Positions 58,401 through 64,000 of a stretch of DNA of 64,000 nt are shown here, in pieces. The translations under genes were made by a program, and so were the position numbers. The notes below the pieces were generated by a model. The model had not been told where the DNA came from. It ran no database searches and saw only the letters and a list, made by a program, of their open reading frames with translations. How positions within the stretch are numbered: position 1 is the first letter of the stretch; each line of letters opens with the position of its first letter. The DNA is from Haemonchus contortus (Eukaryota; Nematoda; Chromadorea; Rhabditida; Trichostrongylidae), in NCBI GenBank assembly GCA_000469685.2, contig LS997564.1, positions 1,588,001 to 1,652,000 on the forward strand, read 5' to 3'.

Positions 58401-61400
58401 CGGAGATCCCTGGAAAGGGGTAGGCGGGGGGGGGGGGGTACATTACATTTGCACGAATATACTTCTATTTGTATATTACTTTTCAATTTCTCCTTAGTGA
58501 GATAATGCGTTTGTTTAGGTTGCTCTGGCGCTTAAAATGTTGGCATCTAAAGGAAAAACTGTAATTAGTACAATCCATCAACCGTCGAGTCAGGTTTATG
58601 AAATGGCGGACAGGTACATGCCTTTCTGAAGTATCGGAATTGATATCACCAGTTATCACATTGTGCCGCGGATATTGGCCAGTTTTCTCCAGGTTGATAC
58701 TGCTAACTCACGGCCAGATCACCTATCAAGGAAATGCGTCTCAAGTCGGAGACTTCTTCAGCTCGTACGTCCTCTTCACCTTCAAATCACAGCATTCTTT
58801 GTAGGTTGTTGAATCAGTGGATGCTTGAAATAAAATACCCAAGCGAGTGCACAAGCATGATAGTTTCGTGATAATTCCCAATATGCCGTCATTTTGTTGT
58901 GTGTTTTTATTCAAATGCTGAAACGATCATAGAAAAAGGACACTAAGAAAATTTGCTCACATCGTAGCTATGGGTTTCCTCTACATACCTTTTGATGATA
59001 ACCATTCAACAGAGAGGGTCTGAATTTTACTACTACTCGGACTACTAGAAGCGACACCAGCAGATTCGGCAAAGCTGTTAGTCTTCTATTACATTCGAGA
59101 GCCTCTCATTCAACATTTCAGAAGATGAAACACCATGAAATCTCATCAGATTTTAAGAAGTTTCCTCTAACACTAAACATTTCCTCCGATTTCCAGGTGT
59201 GGGTATCCCAGCCCCAAATTCACCAGTTTACCGGATCATTTTATCAAAGTCCTTTCTAAAGATGATGATATTACTGAAGAGGAGTACACTAATAGGATCA
59301 AGGTATGAGTTGAATTCAAGTTTCATTGGATTAAAACTAATTGTCTAGCAATTTCAGCACCTAGTGGATTCGTATGAAGCGTCAGAGGAAGGAAAACTTG
59401 CTCATCATATGACCCACATGTTCACTGTAACCTCTACAGAACAAAAAGCTCGGCTTATTCCTGGGAGCGATGATAAGTGAGTTCTGACCGAAGGTTCCCT
59501 GTTCTGGGCAAAAAAAAAATGTCTCCGGGGCTTGGAAAAGTGCATAGCCGCTCTCCTTCTTCGCAGCTTTCGTTGTCACCCGTCCAAAACTTCATACTAG
59601 TCTAGCTTCCTACGGTCAGGAATACCTACTATACTAGAAACACATGTTGAGTGGTTTCTTGGTCTTGGAATGAAATGACACTACAGTCGTGGCATGCTTC
59701 ATTCAATACCAACCAGCACGCAAAGTGGAGGGGTCATATTGGGAAACCGCCCTTTGTGATTATAAAAGATTGACGAGTTCATTACAGTGAACGGGCATCA
59801 GTTCATATCACACTCCCTGTCGATCTAGATGCGTAGCCAACTAGCCTTCCAAGTTGCAGTAAGTAAAAGTCGAGTTCAGGTATTCTGCGTCATGGTTTGC
59901 TCAATTGTGGTGGCTGTTCCTAAGATCCTCGAAAATCATGTTAAGAGACAGACAGGGATTTCTTACTCGCCTTACCAAGACCATCGTGAGTTTTTGGGAT
60001 TCATATATTCTTCGGTTATTCGAGCTGATTCGTCAGATTTCGAACTACGAGGCTGTGGTTCTGCCTGTGTGACTGAACATTGTGACACGAGCGAGGCCAA
60101 TTCATCACCTCTAAGTTGCTCTAGGTGGCGCAGTTGATTCATGAAGGGCTGGTCTCCCATCAGCTTAACTCTGTGCTCTTGCTAACTCTAACTCTAACTT
60201 AACTCCATTGGGTGGCAGCCACGATAATTTGGGGTTGCCCTGTCGTTCTGTTTCTCTCTCATCACCTCATTCTGGAGCCTTCAAAAAACTCATAACATCG
60301 CTGCGGTTTCCGAAGGAAATTCTCTCATGTTCAGATAATATCCTTTATTAGTGGATTGATTTACTTTAATACGAAGTTTACGAAGGATACTTTGATGAAT
60401 CACAAAGGAGCCGCTATACATGCAGTTTCGGACATGTCTTACATCTACTTGTATCTTAGCATTTACGTAAGTAATTAATGTGATATTGCCTGTAGTAAGG
60501 ACCCGTTTTTCGATATTTTTAAATGTTCAATACTTTTTTGGAACTAGTCGAAATAATATGAACTAGCCTAGAAAATCAAGTCGACTCTGTCTGGATGAGT
60601 AGCTGCAAGATCGGAATCGGAATAACTAAACCGACCCCCTGTAACTTGCGAGGAATTTTTGACACCTCTGAGACATCGTCCTTCAGGTACTTGTCAATGA
60701 TTTGCCCGCTGTCATTCGCGAATATCAAGCCAATACCTATGCCCCTAGTGCGTACTTCCTTGCAGTCGTCCTGGCCGACGTACGTTATCAAATCTGATGA
60801 TGTTGCCCAAGTTCAATGATGGAGAATGGATTCGTTGGTAGAAATCTTCAACGCAGACTGTTTCAGAGCGTACAGTATCTTATACACCCAACAATTTACT
60901 CACTGATTATTTACCTCATGGCAGGTAAGCTTTTCAAAATTTTCCCCACGGTCACCTTATGGAAAATCTCATTCTTTTCAGGCTATTCTAGGTCATTCTC
61001 GCAATATCTGCTTTTCAATTTGCTTAATATTACAGTTGCAAATGTTAGTACTTCAGTTGGTAAGTCCATCCCATTTTCTTATTCTTTAAATCATTCGTGA
61101 TGGTAGTCTCCAAGAGTTATAGTGGTGTTATCTCGATAAAAAGTACCTCTGAAATAACCGCTTCCAGCTTATGCAGCAGCTTCTATCTGTGGACGTCTAA
61201 CGATTGCAGTAATTTTTGTTCCTATGGTGATCAACAGTTCCCTCATTTTTGGTATGCCCATTATACTTCGAATGCTTAAGTATATTTCTACTATGCGCAT
61301 CTGGTTTTGTAGAAATCCAAGGTGGGGGTGGATGGAGCATAACGATGTATAACAACAGCCATGTTGTCAGGATCGAATTATGGGTCATTTCTCGCCTGTG

Positions 61401-62864
61401 CCATTTTGGTTTTTCTCTTAGGAATCGGTACATACCCGTTTGGGAACGAGGCTTAACTCAGTCTCTCTCCAGGAGTGAGGAAGCCCAATCCCGACAAAGA
61501 GGAGGTGTCGACTGGGCTAGAAAAGAAAAGAGATACTTGGAAAACTTGTAGTGTCGTACTTCGCGCACAAGCCGAACAACTCTCTCCATCCTCCCCCTCC
61601 CAACATTTATTTTGTTGTAGCCCTATGACTTTTGCTTATTTTTGCTTTACTCAAATACGTGGAGAAGTCATCTCCTGGCTATCATCCCCACAATGTCAGC
61701 GAGCATCTCACGCTCGCACGACAGCGCGAAGTGCCGATATTGTTACAAACAAGTTTGATGGAGCCATATATTCGTTGCTGCAGAAACTGAACTGTGATTG
61801 ATTTCAGCTGGGTTTTTCATTGACTTGAGGACTATTCCTGTTTACTTCGCAGTGTTACCCCATCTCTCTTGGTTCAAATATGCGTATGAGGCTTACATGA
61901 TCGTTCTTCTCAAACCGATTGAAGAAATAGACGGTAGGTCATGAGAGTTGTTTTCATTGACTTCTTTTTGCTTATCTTTTTCAAAGTTCTTCATTTTATG
62001 GCGCACCTGTTAAGGACGATAATATGAGCTATCTTGTAACTGCTTTGAAGTAACTGAGTTATCGGCTTTTTTTCAGGTTGCCCATCAGAAAATCCGTATG
62101 ACGCTACAGTGTGCTCCGCAAAAAACGGCGTTGAGGTAAGCACAATCAGAGTTACCGACTCCATGGCTCGACCCCTTTCAAGTGACTACAACTTGCTTGG
62201 TCAGTGGCCCGACTTCTATGGCATCACTCCGCGCGGACGTCGTTCGTTCCCTTGTACCTTGTAACATGGTTTATTTTACTTAATGTCTCTCGTACTGAAG
62301 AGGAAACCTGTTTGGCCCAATCTTACCTGGCAGAAAGGAAGGACTTTTTGGGTACAGTATGAGTATGGTGTCAGGCTGGCGTACAGAAACAGCACGGCAT
62401 CACGGCATCCCATTGAGGGGGTCAAGTACAGCTCGGGAATTCCTTACGGGAATGAAGTGGGAGAAACTTTGTGAACACCATGAATCCCATTCGTGGTTCC
62501 CATTCTTGCCTCTTTTTTTTTGTGAGAACTGACCTATTGAAAATTGACAAAAACTCGTGTCCAGTATTACATCACGAAGGCTTTCCTTGTAAGGATATGC
62601 GATACTCTGAACTTATCAGGACTATCAGGACCTGTGTTCTCCGCAAAATGAAGACATGAAAATTTCGAAAAAAAAAGCATCAGAAATTCTATCCTTTTTA
62701 TGATCTTATGATGAATAAAAGCAAGCCGCTTTTTTCAGGTTCTCTTGTCGCTCGGGTTCCATCCGGGCTTCTATCTTGTGAATTTCACCATCCTTCTTAT
62801 CTTCATTATTTTTATACGAGGAATCGCACTAATTGCGTTTTCAATACGAGTACGAAGAAGCTGA
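49457..62864 (+). CDS. ABCG-family half-transporter (26-exon model)
   Basis: Exons: 49457-49478, 49536-49618, 49693-49797, 54740-54844, 55748-55825, 55887-55934, 56002-56131, 56373-56421, 56550-56636, 56994-57096, 57544-57615, 58129-58224, 58275-58346, 58519-58613, 58693-58764, 59197-59302, 59358-59476, 59880-59985, 60335-60466, 60687-60779, 60867-60924, 60982-61059, 61168-61251, 61808-61933, 62077-62135, 62739-62864. Phases match throughout, 767 aa. Walker A GTSGSGKT (205-212), Q-loop Q252, signature LSGGE (313-317), Walker B with D337-E338, H-loop H370. A six-helix membrane domain follows from about 485, with a Cys-containing last loop (C708, C719) as in ABCG2-type proteins. NBD-then-TMD order defines the White/ABCG family, which exports lipids or other small hydrophobic molecules as dimers; the substrate here is unknown. 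Exons 1-5 (Ser/Lys-rich, all phase 0 at the junctions that matter) are tentative. Confidence 0.9.
49798..50459. other. ABCG intron left of the LINE
   Basis: Intronic DNA between the third model exon and the RTE-like element. No features. Confidence 0.4.
50800..51177 (-). mobile_element. 378-bp MITE with 9-bp target duplication, copy 2, nested in the LINE
   Basis: Ends GGGTCCGGAATCTCCTCCCC and (reverse complement) GGGTAACGGAACTTCTCCCC match those of the copy at 42613-42989. The 9-bp direct repeat GCCGTCAAC flanks it at 50791-50799 and 51178-51186. The interior aligns with copy 1 along its length with many substitutions. Removing the element and one repeat rejoins the endonuclease frame (SAVN to RISSRNMAV), which shows it inserted after the LINE. 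Confidence 0.9.
52025..53483 (+). pseudogene. Reverse transcriptase and C-terminal part of the LINE
   Basis: Recognisable blocks include NYRGIRLTAYTMKLYKRL, ERFGFMHERSTTDAIF, the Asp-block LALFNLEKAFDRLP and the YADD active site at 52973-52984 (ILYADDIALIAES). In-frame stops occur at 52241-52243 and 52391-52393, and a frameshift near 53050-53072 separates the tail (FLSSKESTEP to RNEDVRTAM). In the Asp-block the expected first Asp is Asn (LFNLEKAFD), which would also weaken catalysis. The protein would have copied the element's RNA at nicked target DNA; this copy cannot. Confidence 0.85.
53761..54739 (+). other. ABCG intron with two unassigned exon-like frames
   Basis: 54009-54113 is bounded by GGCAG and AAG|GTAAGG, is 105 bp, and is phase 0 at both sides. 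54269-54558 is a 95-codon hydrophobic frame ending at a strong donor (AG|GTGAGTAC). If spliced to 54740 in that phase, it would stop at 54803-54805 (GMRKT then stop). This could be an alternative transcript, a small nested membrane-protein gene, or chance. The overlapping second frame (54248-54484) is Ser/Pro-rich. Confidence 0.25.
54845..55747. other. ABCG intron
   Basis: A 74-codon frame at 55142-55363 (+) lacks a matching donor and acceptor pair. Nothing else is supported. Confidence 0.35.
57683..57923. repeat. MITE-like repeat, copy B (about 241 bp)
   Basis: Ends GGGCAGTAGGAT and ATCCTACTGCCC are perfect 12-bp inverted repeats. The interior aligns with 10594-10834. It sits in the ABCG intron between exons 57544-57615 and 58129-58224. 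It has no coding capacity. Confidence 0.75.
58426..58438 (+). repeat. Poly(G) tract, 13 G
   Basis: Thirteen G in the ABCG intron between exons 58275-58346 and 58519-58613, on the transcript-sense strand. Confidence 0.95.
59477..59879. other. ABCG intron
   Basis: Separates the linker exon from the first membrane-domain exon. No feature beyond the splice sites. Confidence 0.6.
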
Positions 62865-63030
62865 ACTGTCCTCACGAGAAATTATTTGGCGATTTTCGAA
62901 TCTACACATTAAAACAATACTTCTTAACAGCAAACATAAGGTTCTCTTAAGTATTATTCACAGGCGTAGTTACCATGATTGTGATCCTGTGAGCTTTGAT
63001 TTTAAATAAATTTCTTTAGATTTCAAGACA
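62865..63030 (+). terminator. 3' untranslated region and poly(A) signal of the ABCG gene
   Basis: The stop codon at 62862-62864 is followed by a short untranslated region with AATAAA at 63005-63010, giving an expected cleavage site near 63025. Confidence 0.65.
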
Positions 63031-64000
63031 ACTCGAAAGAAATTTGAAAGTAAAATCTATCAGTCCGCTTATTTTGGAATGCAGTGAAAGAATAATAAAG
63101 AAATCTAATCATGCCTGAAAAAGTAAAAAAGGGTTCGCAAAGTTGTGTCGCGTCACCACAAAATACTGAAAGATTGTCCCCATCCGGTAGCCCCATATTC
63201 TGAGGGCCACTTAGCTTCGGAAATGTCATTTTACTCATCCACAGTTGGATAACCCGAGTGAGATTCCCTGACTAGTAAGCGTTTTTATCTATCTTTTTCA
63301 CGCGAGGCATGTTCGATCAGTGAGCTTGTTGTCAGTTCGCATGGTAAGCTATCCTGTCCTCCCGACATGGTAACCCCTCCAAATAAAAAACCTTCACCGA
63401 ACGGGGTGTTTGCGATTGTATTGAGCACCGTCTACAGAAGTGAACTGTAATTTTTAGCATCGACCATTCCCATGTTGGGATTTGGTTACGCACTTTTGCT
63501 TAGCGATCTGTTTTTGTTGATGCGATTGAATGGTTCTTTTTTTTTCGCTGTCATGACTTCTAATTAAGAAAAACCTTTCGAAAAACCCTTGTGTCAACCT
63601 TTCACTGTCCACCAATTTATTCTTTCTACGGTCTTTCTACGGGCCAATCCTACCACTCTATTAGGTTCTGGTGCTGTGGCAACCCACCCCATCCCCCCCC
63701 CCCCCCCCCCCACCCCCTCTCTCACTAAGGAGCTGTTGCCAATACTTCGGATGTAGTTTTATACCGCAGTCAAAGAACGGATACACACTACTCATAATCA
63801 TAGTCATACTCATACTCACTAACTTCGAGTCTACATTGTTCGTCACTCTTTAATGAGTCGTTACCCTCTAACAACAGTATCGGAGCTACGATTTGGACAC
63901 CAGCAATCTTATTTAAAATTATAAATGAACCTGGGCGCAGGAAGGCTCGTCTAGAATAGCGCACTATCAGTCAAGCTTCTAATCTCGAAATTTCGCTACA
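63031..64000. other. Intergenic, right edge
   Basis: No gene supported. Contains the longest homopolymer of the window, 19 C at 63693-63711, followed by further C-rich sequence. Confidence 0.5.
63693..63711 (+). repeat. Poly(C) tract, 19 C
   Basis: Nineteen uninterrupted C, equivalent to a 19-G run on the minus strand, which could fold as a G-quadruplex. Confidence 0.95.

Noticed and set aside
60180..60205. Telomere-like repeat (CTAACTCTAACTCTAAC)
   Set aside because: Only about three units and not the nematode TTAGGC repeat; a chance low-complexity run.
1..64000. CRISPR array, prophage, operon or bacterial contamination
   Set aside because: No regularly spaced repeats, no bacterial gene organisation, and spliced eukaryotic genes across the whole window.

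Overview
This 64 kb window looks like nuclear DNA of a nematode, most likely a clade V (strongylid or rhabditid-like) worm. The evidence is many small exons split by short introns with strict GT/AG borders and TTTCAG-type acceptors, an astacin metalloprotease of the nematode EGF+CUB type, Tc1/mariner elements and an RTE-like LINE. There are no operons, Shine-Dalgarno sites, CRISPR arrays or phage genes. Species is an inference; no database was searched.

Three multi-exon genes could be rebuilt exon by exon with matching intron phases. (1) 4050-6754 (+): an AKAP1-like KH+Tudor protein, nine exons, about 470 aa, linked by its family to mitochondrial outer-membrane RNA binding. (2) 37146 down to at least 11841 (-): a secreted astacin zinc metalloprotease with signal peptide, furin-like site, catalytic domain, EGF and CUB domains. 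Ten exons are spread over more than 25 kb, with one intron of 11 kb; the 3' end was not found. (3) 49457-62864 (+): an ABCG half-transporter, about 767 aa in the model, 26 exons. Its ABC core and membrane domain are secure; the first five exons are less so.

Between and inside these genes lies a dense mobile-element layer. It includes a DD37D Tc1/mariner copy in an astacin intron (12801-14071), a decayed irritans-type mariner (46038-47297), a decayed RTE-like LINE in an ABCG intron (about 50460-53760), and a 377-bp MITE family with 9-bp target duplications (42613-42989 and 50800-51177, the second nested in the LINE). There is also a second, 241-bp MITE-like family (10594-10834 and 57683-57923). 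A hammerhead-ribozyme-like fold (26371-26408, minus strand) sits in the 11-kb astacin intron in the sense orientation.

The rest (1-4049, 6755-11840, 19090-30308, 37147-49456 and others) is AT-rich intergenic or intronic DNA. I see only weak coding-like segments there; the best are a minus-strand terminal exon at 41452-41866 and a plus-strand cluster at 43.6-45.1 kb. The three main genes share no evident pathway. The window is a set of independent loci with heavy transposon load in the introns.
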